Of a DNA stretch of 64,000 bases, positions 27,801 through 35,598 are shown one piece after another (positions within the stretch are counted from its first letter, which is position 1; every line of letters starts with the position of its first letter). The position numbers and the translations under genes are program-made. The stretch comes from Streptomyces sp. MspMP-M5 (lineage in GTDB: Bacteria > Actinomycetota > Actinomycetes > Streptomycetales > Streptomycetaceae). Under the pieces are notes generated by a model. The model searched no databases. It was not told the DNA's origin and worked only from the letters and a program-made list of their open reading frames with translations. The DNA is taken from positions 19,710 to 83,709 of the forward strand of contig NZ_KB891901.1 in the NCBI RefSeq assembly GCF_000373585.1. The letters run 5' to 3'.

Positions 27801-28052
27801 CTCCTCGTCCTCGGAGACCGGGCGCTCGCCGGGCGCCGCCGCCCGCACGGCCCGGCGGACCAGCTCGGCGGCGAGCTTGTGGAGATCCTGCTCGCTGAGG
27901 GTGCGCCGCTCGCCTCTGAAGGAGACGAGGGCGGAGATCCGGACCGGGGCGTCGACGAGGCCGGCGCCCGGGCCCTCCTGCACGAAGAGTTTCCTGACGA
28001 GCGGTGCGACGACGCTGGACGCGAGCCGCGCACCCAGTGCTGACGGGTCCAT
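24846..28052 (-). CDS. NACHT-domain STAND NTPase with C-terminal leucine-rich repeats
   Basis: This 1068-residue protein has a helical N-terminal region of ~260 residues. A NACHT NTPase follows: Walker A GVAGSGKST at ~271-279, Walker B LLLVDGLDEIPE at ~353-363, then the NACHT helical segment with FIHRTFQDYLGAKAA. The C-terminal ~270 residues are leucine-rich repeats (LTHLALTNNPEISDLAFLKDFPALKSLTLQDCPAVESLAPL pattern). This is the bacterial NLR-like layout; several such NACHT proteins defend against phage. I see no nuclease or TIR motif at the N-terminus, so the effector is unclear. ATG at 28052 is preferred over an upstream TTG at 28082. GC is clearly lower from ~24846 to ~26165 (sensor half) than in the N-terminal half. 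Confidence 0.85.
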   Translation of the reverse strand: MDPSALGARLASSVVAPLVRKLFVQEGPGAGLVDAPVRISALVSFRGERRTLSEQDLHKLAAELVRRAVRAAAPGERPVSEDEEPAVAAALATTLAALGTLAMADIQAVHLGPAALADQLRAAAPQSTRELSRDAELLHHTLLTTACLHVIHFFTQRSTFVARTLVQQSRTLDTLVTKIDTFLADHPSPRAADLAFEHTYLAHLARKHGRLTIYGIDLHNSPDRWPLDAAYMSLQAAGPGRAEDPFEDLPPRAPVPADQALAGRDHVLLRGVAGSGKSTLVQWLAVSCTKPLGTTALPHLYGRIPFVLPLRTLTRAGAALPTPDRFLAATGCPVSGTQPTGWADRVLTAGRALLLVDGLDEIPEREREATRRWLRDLLDAFPGNLWLATTRPSAVRDDWLAPEGFDELTLSPMSRDEVAAFIARWHRAARHDADDPDRLDAYEQSLLTAVRTKPDLGRLATNPLMCGLICALHRDRRGYLPHGRKELYDAALSMLLSRRDRERDMRGPDGIELADEPQIQLLQRLAYWLIRNGRTELDRDRAERILADILPAVPAAASQGPAPAVFRHLLHRSGLLREPAPGTVDFIHRTFQDYLGAKAAVEEGDFGLLVQHAGESQWEDVIRMAVAHARPRERAEFLRELVAKGDGIKEPGVRLRVHVLAMACLEHATELDPGVREEVNVRVREVLPPRTRGESTLLAQVGPIVLELLPGPDGLENDEAQEVVATAAAIGSDAALECIKRFRSHPDFNVRNRLGTHWSAFEASRYAEEIIQHIGTDVIVTVNSTAELRALKALGGRPRTTMNGSFTARELRDGLHPAQLTHLALTNNPEISDLAFLKDFPALKSLTLQDCPAVESLAPLRDLRLDSLGISGDVNVVRTPRGLDGLTHLHSLSLLAPLPPEGLDAFPLHAPLQLLTLGQRIRPDFARLASWPLRSLQLQRLTNESAEEKWRTLAGLPGLKFFSFGLAEGEAALRIAPGQELPQVETLSLVNTGRRPATEFGALLRTALPAFPSIRKLQLYGLIGGQIDLSPVETLPALQSLFLSNLAPSPDHPLPPHLNTTLFPRPRA

Positions 28053-28569
28053 CTGCGGTCCGTTCCCCCCTGGCCCCGGCAACCCTGGCGGGGGCTGCCT
28101 GCGCTCTGCTGTCTGTGGTGCGGTCCGGATCAGGCTAGAGGGATGGGCGGGGCCCGGTCAGGCGTTTTCGGAATTCGCGTCCGTCCGGCCATTTCGAATT
28201 ACGTAACGCAGGTCACAGCTTTTCTCGTAACGCGGGTCACATCGCCCTGCGGGAATTGTGTAACACGGGTCACTTGAGGGGCTTGAATAATGGTGACATG
28301 GCGCACAGGTATTTGCGTCCTACTAGCGGGAGTAGGGGAATTCCCTCGGGTGGCCGGAAGTGCCCCGGAGAGGCTGAACCAGCAGGTCAGAGCCTTCATG
28401 GCGGGCCCTAGCGAGCGACGCGACGAGCACGTGCACCCCTGCTCTCCTTACGCGCCCCGGTAGTAGAAAGCGGCCCTTGGCGGCGCGGCGGAGGCGGGTT
28501 ACCAAGGAATGGCTCTCCCGGACCGCAGCCGGGAAACCCCTTTCACTTCTCTCCGGAGGAAAAGCCCGC
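28053..28569. promoter_or_regulatory. Divergent region between the NACHT gene and the M23 peptidase gene; long peptidase leader
   Basis: This 517-base gap must hold both promoters. Near its middle are three direct repeats (28203-28273). The ~290 bases from there to the peptidase start contain several possible stems and look like a structured leader, but I cannot match it to a known riboswitch. The c-di-AMP (ydaO) riboswitch common before Streptomyces wall hydrolases was looked for and its conserved core is not seen. Confidence 0.5.
28203..28273 (+). repeat. Three direct repeats of GTAACRCRGGTCAC
   Basis: Copies are at 28203-28216 (GTAACGCAGGTCAC), 28227-28240 (GTAACGCGGGTCAC) and 28260-28273 (GTAACACGGGTCAC), with start spacings of 24 and 33 bases. 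Each copy itself holds two GTNAC half-sites nine bases apart. Such arrays are typical of OmpR-type regulator sites. The regulator is unknown. Confidence 0.75.
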
Positions 28570-29268
28570 ATGTCGAAGTTCGCCGCGATACGCAATTCCA
28601 AGAATTCCGCGAAGTCCGCCAAGGCCGGTAAGTACGCGCTGCGTCATCGGGTGGCCGTCGTGGCCGCCGGTGCGGGTGTCACCGCCGCGCTGGGCGCCGG
28701 TGTCGCCACCGCCGCCGACGGCGGGCTGCTGCACCTGACCGCGGGTGCGAGCAAGGCCGTGGCCGCGCAGGCCGACGCGCAGGCCAAGGCCGCCGCCGAT
28801 GCCAAGGCGGCCGCGGCGAAGGCCAAGGCCGACGCGGCGAAGAAGGCCGACGCCTGGGTGAAGCCGGTCGAGAAGTACGTCCTCGGCGAGCCCTTCGGCA
28901 TCGCCGGCAGCCACTGGGCGCACAAGCACAGCGGCCAGGACTTCGTCGTGCCGACCGGCACCCAGGTCCACGCCGTCCACGAGGGCACCGTCGTCAAGGC
29001 CGGTCCGAACGGCGGCGGCGACGGTCCGGCCTACGGCAACGCGATCGTGATCAAGCACGCGAACGGGATCTACACCCAGTACGCGCACCTGTCACAGATA
29101 CAGGTCCAGGTGGGTCAGCAGGTCTCCACCGGCCAGCAGATCGGCCTGTCCGGCAGCACTGGCAACTCCACCGGCCCGCACCTGCACTTCGAGGTCCGCA
29201 CCGGCCCCGACTACGGGTCGGGCATCGAGCCGACCGGATTCCTGCGGGCTCACGACGACGCCGTCTGA
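28570..29268 (+). CDS. Secreted M23-family (LytM-type) metallopeptidase
   Basis: This 232-residue protein has a long basic N-terminus and a hydrophobic signal segment (HRVAVVAAGAGVTAALGAGVATAAD). An Ala/Lys-rich helical linker follows (~residues 60-95). The peptidase domain carries the zinc motifs HSGQDF and HLHFEV. It is expected to cut peptidoglycan cross-bridges or stem peptides outside the membrane. ATG at 28570 has GGAGGAAA in front. The gene has a long upstream region with direct repeats, and its 3' end overlaps the convergent TetR gene by 19 bases. Confidence 0.93.
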   Translation: MSKFAAIRNSKNSAKSAKAGKYALRHRVAVVAAGAGVTAALGAGVATAADGGLLHLTAGASKAVAAQADAQAKAAADAKAAAAKAKADAAKKADAWVKPVEKYVLGEPFGIAGSHWAHKHSGQDFVVPTGTQVHAVHEGTVVKAGPNGGGDGPAYGNAIVIKHANGIYTQYAHLSQIQVQVGQQVSTGQQIGLSGSTGNSTGPHLHFEVRTGPDYGSGIEPTGFLRAHDDAV

Positions 29269-29867
29269 GTCGAATCCGGCCGCGCTGGCCGGCGGCCCGG
29301 CGGGTTGGCCGCCGTGACCAGCTCTGTGGCGACCCTGAGGATGGCCTCGCGCTTCTCCTCGGGGTCGCCCTCCATGTCCTGCATCGCGAACATCCCCGCG
29401 TGCATGGAGAACAGCGCCGTGAGGCAGCGCACCTGGTCCACCAGCTCCGCGTCGTTCTCCTTGAGCAGGCCGTAGAGGGTCAGCATCCGCTCCTTGAAGC
29501 GCAGGCCGATGGTCAGCTCCCGTACGGTGGCCTGGTTTTCCTGCATGAAGCGGAAAAGGGGCTCGGCGGACCGCAGCGACTCGTGGTACCGCCGGATGAT
29601 CTCCTGCTTGGTCTCCAGGGTGCGCGGCTGCTCCTGCGCCCAGGCGATCAGCTCGTCGATGGGTCGTCCCAGGTCCTCGAAGAGGCTGATGACGATGTCT
29701 TCTTTGGTCTTGAAGTGGTAGTAGAGCGCGGCCTTGGTGACGTCGAGCCGCTCGGCGATCTCGCGGAGCGAGGTCTTCTCATAGCCGTGTTCGGAGAACA
29801 GTTCCAGGGCGACGTCCTGGATGCGCTGGCGGGTGTTCCCCCGGCGCGGCTGTGGTGCGCTGCTCAT
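29250..29867 (-). CDS. TetR-family transcriptional regulator
   Basis: This 205-residue repressor has an N-terminal helix-turn-helix: TRQRIQDVALELFSEHGYEKTSLREIAERL, then DVTKAALYYHFKTKEDI. A helical ligand domain follows. ATG at 29867 is preceded by GCAGGAGAACAG. It is divergent from an MFS exporter, and a large inverted repeat lies between them. The standard inference is that it represses the exporter until the exported drug binds. Confidence 0.94.
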   Translation of the reverse strand: MSSAPQPRRGNTRQRIQDVALELFSEHGYEKTSLREIAERLDVTKAALYYHFKTKEDIVISLFEDLGRPIDELIAWAQEQPRTLETKQEIIRRYHESLRSAEPLFRFMQENQATVRELTIGLRFKERMLTLYGLLKENDAELVDQVRCLTALFSMHAGMFAMQDMEGDPEEKREAILRVATELVTAANPPGRRPARPDSTQTASS

Positions 29868-29988
29868 GCTGTTCTCCTGCGTGACGACGGCGTCGGTGCG
29901 GGGCGCGGTGTGAGGTCGGCCGGCCCGTTTCCCCGGCAATCATCTGCTGCCCCGCTGGTCACGGACCTATCCACCCCCGGCCAAGAAA

Positions 29989-30058
29989 CTTACTTGACGC
30001 CCGGCTAGTAGCTAGCTTACCTTCTGCACTGTACAGAACTAGCCGGGCGGCAAGTAAG
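29989..30058. promoter_or_regulatory. Large inverted repeat between tetR and the MFS gene; operator/promoter region
   Basis: Two 21-base arms (29989-30009 and 30038-30058) are complementary at 20 of 21 positions, around a 28-base centre. The outer halves read CTTACTTG and CAAGTAAG. A possible exporter promoter (TTGACG at 29994, TTACCT at 30017, 17-base spacer) lies within the left arm and centre, so binding would block it. Assignment to the adjacent TetR protein is inference. Confidence 0.75.
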
Positions 30059-30085
30059 TAAGAAACGATGGGGAAGTGATAGGGG

Positions 30086-31687
30086 ATGTCGCGGAAAGCG
30101 GCCCCGACGGGGGACATAACGGAGCCGGCGCAGAGCGCGGGCAGAGGCTCCGCCAGCGTGCGGATGGTGGTCTTCGCGCTCATGATCGCGATGCTCCTCG
30201 CGATGCTGGACAACATGATCGTCGGCACCGCGATGCCGACGATCGTCGGTGAACTGGGCGGGCTGGAGCACCTGTCCTGGGTCGTCACCGCCTACACGCT
30301 CGCCACCGCGGCATCCACGCCGATCTGGGGCAAGCTCGGCGACATGTACGGCCGCAAGGGCGTCTTCCTGACGTCCATCGTGCTCTTCCTGATCGGCTCC
30401 GCACTGTCCGGAATGGCCCAGGACATGGGCCAGTTGATCGGCTTCCGCGCCGTGCAGGGCCTGGGCGCGGGCGGTCTGATGGTGGGCGTCATGGCCATCA
30501 TCGGCGACCTCGTCCCGCCGCGGGAGCGCGGCAAGTACCAGGGCATGATGGCCGGCGTCATGGCCATTGCGATGATCGGCGGACCGCTGGTCGGCGGCAC
30601 CATCACCGACCACCTCGGCTGGCGCTGGAGCTTCTACATCAACCTCCCGCTCGGCGCGATCGCCCTGGTCATGGTCACCGCCGTGCTGCACCTGCCGAAG
30701 AAGCGGTCCCAGACCCGGATCGACTACGCCGGCGCGGCCCTGCTGACCATCGGCATCACCTCGCTGGTGCTGCTCACCACCTGGGGCGGCACCGAGTACG
30801 ACTGGCTGTCGAAGCAGATCGTGGGCCTGGGCGTGCTCGCCCTCGTCGCGCTGGTCGCCTTCGTCCTCGTCGAGCGCAAGGTCAGCGACCCGGTCCTGCC
30901 GCTGCGGATCTTCCGGAACGGCAACTTCTCGCTCGTCACGGTGATCGGCTTCCTGGTCGGCTTCGTGATGTTCGGCTCGATGACCTTCCTGCCGCTGTTC
31001 CAGCAGACCGTCCAGGGCGCCTCGGCCACCAACTCCGGCCTGCTGCTCCTGCCGATGCTGCTGTCGATGATGGCGGTGTCGCTGGTCGCCGGCCGGGTCA
31101 CCACCCAGTCCGGCAAGTACAAGATCTTCGTCACCGGCGGCGGCGCGCTGATCACCCTCGGCCTGGCCCTGCTGTCCCTGATGGACGTCGGCACCACGCG
31201 CCTCACCTCCGGCCTCTACATGGCCGTACTCGGCGCCGGTATGGGCTTCCTGATGCAGACCACGATGCTGATCGCGCAGAACAGCGTCGAGATGAAGGAC
31301 ATGGGCGTCGGCTCCTCTTCGGCGACCCTGTTCCGGACGATCGGCGGCTCGTTCGGCGTCGCGATCCTGGGTGCGCTCTTCACCAACGAGGTGACGTCGA
31401 CGATGACCGCCCGCCTGGGCGCCGCCGCCGGCAAGATGAGCGCCGGCGCGCAGATGGACCCGAAGAAGCTGCCGTCCCTCCCGCCGGTCGTGAAGGACGC
31501 GTACGCCCACGCGGTGGCGTCCGGCGCGCACCAGGTGTTCCTGTGGGGCGCGATCATCAGCGTCGTCGGCTTCGTCGCGGCGTGGTTCCTCAAGGAGGTC
31601 CCGCTGCGGGGGAGCGGCCCGGCGGCCGCCAAGCCGGGTGAGGCCGACGCCTCGGCCGAGCGGCCGATGGTCGTGGAGGCCGTCTGA
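30086..31687 (+). CDS. MFS drug exporter, DHA2 family (14 membrane segments)
   Basis: This 533-residue transporter matches the EmrB/QacA-type DHA2 family. It has the first-helix motif LAMLDNMIVGTAMPTIVGEL, a motif A-like segment GKLGDMYGRKGVFL, and the motif C-like region GVMAIAMIGGPLVGGTITDHLGWRW. Hydrophobic segments are spread over the length up to residue ~500. It probably exports a toxic compound by proton antiport. Divergent TetR control is likely. The substrate is unknown. Confidence 0.94.
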   Translation: MSRKAAPTGDITEPAQSAGRGSASVRMVVFALMIAMLLAMLDNMIVGTAMPTIVGELGGLEHLSWVVTAYTLATAASTPIWGKLGDMYGRKGVFLTSIVLFLIGSALSGMAQDMGQLIGFRAVQGLGAGGLMVGVMAIIGDLVPPRERGKYQGMMAGVMAIAMIGGPLVGGTITDHLGWRWSFYINLPLGAIALVMVTAVLHLPKKRSQTRIDYAGAALLTIGITSLVLLTTWGGTEYDWLSKQIVGLGVLALVALVAFVLVERKVSDPVLPLRIFRNGNFSLVTVIGFLVGFVMFGSMTFLPLFQQTVQGASATNSGLLLLPMLLSMMAVSLVAGRVTTQSGKYKIFVTGGGALITLGLALLSLMDVGTTRLTSGLYMAVLGAGMGFLMQTTMLIAQNSVEMKDMGVGSSSATLFRTIGGSFGVAILGALFTNEVTSTMTARLGAAAGKMSAGAQMDPKKLPSLPPVVKDAYAHAVASGAHQVFLWGAIISVVGFVAAWFLKEVPLRGSGPAAAKPGEADASAERPMVVEAV

Positions 31688-31710
31688 CGGCCTGCTGGCC
31701 CGCGACGGCG

Positions 31711-31753
31711 AACGGCCCCTGGTGCACGTGCGATACGTGCACCAGGGGCCGTT
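31711..31753. terminator. Perfect 19-bp-stem terminator between convergent genes
   Basis: AACGGCCCCTGGTGCACGT (31711-31729) pairs exactly with 31735-31753 around a 5-base loop. It lies between the MFS stop and the DUF397 stop and can serve both. Confidence 0.85.
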
Positions 31754-31759
31754 TCCCGT

Positions 31760-31981
31760 TCAGGCGCTGGGCAGTTGGCCGTTCTTGACGGCGCTCACGA
31801 ACGCCGACCAGTTGGTGGCGGGGAATACGAGCGCCGGCCCGTGGGGGGCCTTGCTGTCGCGGACCGGGACGACGTCGGGGAGGGAGTCCACGACCTCGAT
31901 GCAGTTCGCGCCGTCACCGTTGCTGTAGCTGCTCTTGCGCCAAGTGGCAGTGCTCAGGTCAATCCTGTTGCTGCGCGTCAT
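31760..31981 (-). CDS. DUF397 protein of XRE/DUF397 cassette A
   Basis: This 73-residue protein has the signature TWRKSSYSNGDGANCIEV, then VPVRDSKAPHGPALVF and a Trp-Ser-Ala-Phe end. DUF397 proteins are always small, sit beside DUF5753 XRE regulators in Streptomyces and have been proposed to act as their partners or antagonists. The start overlaps the 3' end of the XRE gene by 23 bases, so translation is coupled. Confidence 0.92.
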   Translation of the reverse strand: MTRSNRIDLSTATWRKSSYSNGDGANCIEVVDSLPDVVPVRDSKAPHGPALVFPATNWSAFVSAVKNGQLPSA

Positions 31982-32816
31982 CTCTGTAGCCCCTTGCCGC
32001 TTCCTCGATCATGGCCAGGGACGCCTCAGGCGGCAGTGCGGCGGCCCTGAGCAGATCGTACGACCTCCGATAGTCCGTCACGAGCGGTGGAAAGTCGATG
32101 GATTGACCGCTGAACTCGCTCTCGACCCAGACGAAAGGCGGTGCATCGGCGAAGTTCATGATGCTGGCCATGCCGCCGTGCATGAGAGGGTGAGCGGCAG
32201 TCGACGCGGGGATGATCTGCAGAACGCTCTGTGTCGAGCGGATCAGGTCGAGGATGTGGTCCAACTGCTCGGCCATCTCCGAGGGTGGGAGCACCAGACT
32301 GCGGATCAGGTCTTCGCGGAGGATCGCCCAGCAGTAGGGGCGTTCCTTGTGCTTCCAGATTTCTGCGCGCTTCACTCGTGCGCGGACCTTTTCCTCGACT
32401 TCTTGGGGGTCGCCCCAAGGTTTGGCCGTCGTGAAGAGCTTCTTCATGTACGCCTTGGTCTGGAGCAGACCGGGGATGACGAACGGTGACCACTCCTCGA
32501 TCGTCGTCGCCTGCTTCTCCAGATCAGGGATGTCCGCGAAGTACGAGGGATGGCCGCACCGCCGGGCCTTGGCCGCGTCTTCACAACGGCGTTGGAAGAA
32601 ACCGTCCGTGTTGAGCTTCTTGTCGACGTGGATGGCCAGATCCATCGGCATGCCGCGCTCGCCGCGTTCGATCTGGCTGAGCAGGGAGATGCCGCGGAAG
32701 GCGCCTTCCGCCAGCTGCTCCAGAGTGAGACCGGCTTTCTCTCTGCGGTAGCGCAACTCAGCACCGTAGAAGCTCTGAACGCTCGCCGAGGGGTCAGGGT
32801 CCTTACGAGGGGGCAT
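31959..32816 (-). CDS. XRE-family regulator with DUF5753 C-terminal domain (cassette A)
   Basis: This 285-residue regulator has an N-terminal helix-turn-helix (YGAELRYRREKAGLTLEQLAEGAFRGISLLSQIERGERG). The ~180-residue DUF5753 domain starts around EEWSPFVIPGLLQTKAYM and includes VLQIIPASTAAHPLMHGGMASIMNF. Relatives include WhiJ- and Scr-type regulators of development and antibiotic production. It overlaps the downstream DUF397 gene. Divergently, a 64-residue protein and an RsbW-like kinase complete the cassette. Confidence 0.93.
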   Translation of the reverse strand: MPPRKDPDPSASVQSFYGAELRYRREKAGLTLEQLAEGAFRGISLLSQIERGERGMPMDLAIHVDKKLNTDGFFQRRCEDAAKARRCGHPSYFADIPDLEKQATTIEEWSPFVIPGLLQTKAYMKKLFTTAKPWGDPQEVEEKVRARVKRAEIWKHKERPYCWAILREDLIRSLVLPPSEMAEQLDHILDLIRSTQSVLQIIPASTAAHPLMHGGMASIMNFADAPPFVWVESEFSGQSIDFPPLVTDYRRSYDLLRAAALPPEASLAMIEEAARGYRDDAQQQD

Positions 32817-32838
32817 AACTCACCGCCACTACTTGCTG

Positions 32839-32854
32839 GTTGCCCTAGTGCAAC
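32839..32854. promoter_or_regulatory. Palindrome GTTGC-N6-GCAAC between divergent cassette A genes
   Basis: Exact 5-base arms flank CCTAGT in the 119-base divergent gap, 23 bases upstream of the XRE start. A -10-like TAGTGC overlaps the right arm. It is a reasonable XRE operator candidate but short. Confidence 0.45.
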
Positions 32855-32935
32855 GCGATTCCCTTCCGAAGGTACGCCGGATCACGTCACGCTGTGAGCG
32901 TTTCGTCACGATGCGCCACTGGAAGGTGAAGGACC

Positions 32936-33130
32936 ATGAACGACGTGCACGAATGCGCCGAGGAACTCAGGGACGCGCTGAAGGTCCACGGCATCACGCT
33001 CCCTTCCCTCGGCATCGAACTCCCTTCGTTCGCAGGGGTGTATCCACCACCCCTCGTCGCGCTCGGCAACTGCAACATGGCCACCGCCCGCAAGCTGGCC
33101 GAGGTGCTGTGGAAGGCGGCGGCGCGGTGA
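32936..33130 (+). CDS. Small conserved protein of XRE/DUF397 cassette A
   Basis: This 64-residue protein has the core GITLPSLGIELPSFAGVYPP and LVALGNCNMATARKLAEVL. A clear paralog is encoded in cassette B (54328-54540), with GIVLPSLGIDL and LIELGRCNPETARRLAVVL, in the same divergent position. I do not know a name for the family. GAAGG before the ATG is the ribosome binding site. The next gene starts at the last base of its stop codon (TGATG), so the two are coupled. Confidence 0.85.
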   Translation: MNDVHECAEELRDALKVHGITLPSLGIELPSFAGVYPPPLVALGNCNMATARKLAEVLWKAAAR

Positions 33131-33537
33131 TGACCGTACGGCTGCTCGCCGTACCGAAGGAGGTCCCGCTGCTGCGGCGGGCCCTGCGCGCGCATCTCGG
33201 CACCGCGGCGACCTGCGAGGTCGAACTGTGCGTCAGCGAACTCGTCGGCAACGTGATCCGGCACGTGGGCGAGGGCACGCCCGTCACCGTCCACGTCGGC
33301 CGGACCGGGGACGGGCGGATGCGGATCGAGGTCATCGACCCCGACCCGCGGGCCATGCCCGTACTGCTCAGGGCCGCCGCGGACGACGAGGGCGGGCGCG
33401 GGATAGCGCTGTTGGACGCCGTCGCGCTGAGGTGGGGCGTACGGCAGGAGGAGGCCAGCAAGACGGTCTGGTGCGAAGTGGCGGGAGAGTCGGCGACGGC
33501 GCAGGCCACGCCCGCCCCCACCGGACGGAACCCGTGA
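33130..33537 (+). CDS. RsbW/SpoIIAB-like ATP-binding protein (putative anti-sigma factor kinase)
   Basis: This 135-residue protein has a GHKL ATPase fold: N box ELCVSELVGNVIRHVGEG, and the later GGRGIALLDAVALRWGV loop. Small stand-alone proteins of this kind phosphorylate anti-anti-sigma factors or bind sigma factors. They are also common beside XRE/DUF397 pairs in Streptomyces. The start is ATG at 33130, overlapping the previous stop; GTG at 33127 is an alternative. The true partner is unknown. Confidence 0.88.
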   Translation: MTVRLLAVPKEVPLLRRALRAHLGTAATCEVELCVSELVGNVIRHVGEGTPVTVHVGRTGDGRMRIEVIDPDPRAMPVLLRAAADDEGGRGIALLDAVALRWGVRQEEASKTVWCEVAGESATAQATPAPTGRNP

Positions 33538-33565
33538 CGAGGCCCGTCAGCAGCCCTCAGCAGCC

Positions 33566-34870
33566 TCAGCGATCCGGCAGCTGAATGACCGGAAAGCTCC
33601 CGGTCGACGTCGGCGCGTTCTCCGGGAGCCACAGCACGGAGACCGCGCCCGTCGACCCGTCCGTCAGCTCGTCGGCGTTGCGGAACGTCAACCGTGCGCC
33701 CAGCACCCGCGCCTGGCCGACGGCGATCGTCAGCCCCAGGCCGTGCCCGACGCCGGCCCGGTCGCTGCTGCCGGTGCGGAAGCGGCTCGGGCCCTCGCGC
33801 AGCAGGGCCTCAGGGAAGCCGGTGCCGTGGTCGCGGACCCGGATGACGCGGCCCTCCACCGTGACCTCGATGGGCGGCTTGCCGTGCCGGGAGGCGTTCG
33901 CGATGAGGTTGCCGAGGATGCGTTCCAGGCGGCGCGGATCGGTGGAGACCTCGGCGTCCCGGATGACCTCGACGGTGACGCCGGCATCGAGGGCGCGGAC
34001 CCGGCGCGTGACGAACTCGCCGAGGGCAACGTCCTGGAGCTCGGCGCGCTCGGCGTGGCCGTCCAGCCGCGCCACCTCCAGCACGTCCTCGACGAGGGTC
34101 CGCATCGCCTGGGCCCGGTCGCGGACCAGCTCGGACGGCCGGCCGGGGGGCAGGAGTTCGGCGGCCGTCAGCAGCCCGGTCACGGGCGTACGCAACTCGT
34201 GCGCGATGTCCGCCGTGACCCGCCGCTCGGCCTCGATGCGCTGCTGGAGGGCGTCGGACATGGCGTCCACCGCCCACGCCAGATCGTCCGTCTCGTCATG
34301 GACCCGGCCGCCGCCGACCTCGTCGCGGATCCGGACGGAGGTGTCGCCGTCGGCCAGCTTCCCGGCCGCCGCGGCCGCCTTCCGCAGCCGCTTGGAGAGC
34401 CGCCCGCCCACCAGGACGCCCAGCGCGCAGCCGCCGACGACCACGGCCGTCGAGCCGATCAGCAGCGCCTGGTCGAGGTCGTCGAGGACGGCGAAACGGT
34501 CCGGGAAGCGGTCGTGGAGGGACAGCACCCGGCCGTTGCCGAGCGGCGAAGCGGCCCACACGTCGGGTGCGGTCTGCCCGGTGTCCTCCAGGTACGTGGC
34601 CTTCTCGCCCTCGGCGACCTCCTTGCGGAGATCCTTCGGCAGCCTCGGATCGTCGATCTTCGCGCCGAACTGGAGGCGGTTGGTCGACTCGAAGATCTTC
34701 TGCGTGAAGTTGAGCCGCTCTATCTGGACGTCGCGGCTGTTGTCGAGCATGGAGACCCGCGCGGCGTTGTGCACGACAAGGCTCAACGCCACCGCGACCA
34801 GCGCCCCGACGAGCGCGATCGCGGCGCTGAGTTTCCATCTCAGGCCCGTTCGCAGGGCCAGTCTGACCAC
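33566..34870 (-). CDS. cseC: Sensor histidine kinase CseC
   Basis: This 434-residue kinase has an N-terminal membrane helix (~15-35), an extracytoplasmic region (~36-132) and a second helix (~133-157). A HAMP linker, a HisKA domain with DIAHELRTPVTG (His224) and a HATPase (NLIANASRHG, HGTGFPEAL, GLGLTIAVGQA) follow. It is identified as CseC by its place in sigE-cseA-cseB-cseC. In S. coelicolor it senses cell-envelope damage and phosphorylates CseB to turn on sigE. It starts with GTG eight bases after the cseB stop. Confidence 0.92.
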   Translation of the reverse strand: MVRLALRTGLRWKLSAAIALVGALVAVALSLVVHNAARVSMLDNSRDVQIERLNFTQKIFESTNRLQFGAKIDDPRLPKDLRKEVAEGEKATYLEDTGQTAPDVWAASPLGNGRVLSLHDRFPDRFAVLDDLDQALLIGSTAVVVGGCALGVLVGGRLSKRLRKAAAAAGKLADGDTSVRIRDEVGGGRVHDETDDLAWAVDAMSDALQQRIEAERRVTADIAHELRTPVTGLLTAAELLPPGRPSELVRDRAQAMRTLVEDVLEVARLDGHAERAELQDVALGEFVTRRVRALDAGVTVEVIRDAEVSTDPRRLERILGNLIANASRHGKPPIEVTVEGRVIRVRDHGTGFPEALLREGPSRFRTGSSDRAGVGHGLGLTIAVGQARVLGARLTFRNADELTDGSTGAVSVLWLPENAPTSTGSFPVIQLPDR

Positions 34871-34878
34871 CGGAGGTG

Positions 34879-35589
<711 letters not shown>

Positions 35590-35598
35590 GTGGTTCTC

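Noticed and set aside
26169..28043. 624-codon open frame opposite the NACHT gene
   Set aside because: Glu/Gly/Val-rich shadow of a clearly coding minus-strand protein with Walker motifs.
28300..28569. c-di-AMP (ydaO/yuaA) riboswitch before the M23 peptidase gene
   Set aside because: The conserved core (CCGAATCCG-ACAGCTNACCTCG type) expected for this class is not present in the leader. The position is right but the sequence is not.
31760..33537. XRE/DUF397 cassette as part of a prophage or plasmid remnant
   Set aside because: No integrase, att repeats, structural or replication genes on either side. Such cassettes are common in Streptomyces chromosomes.
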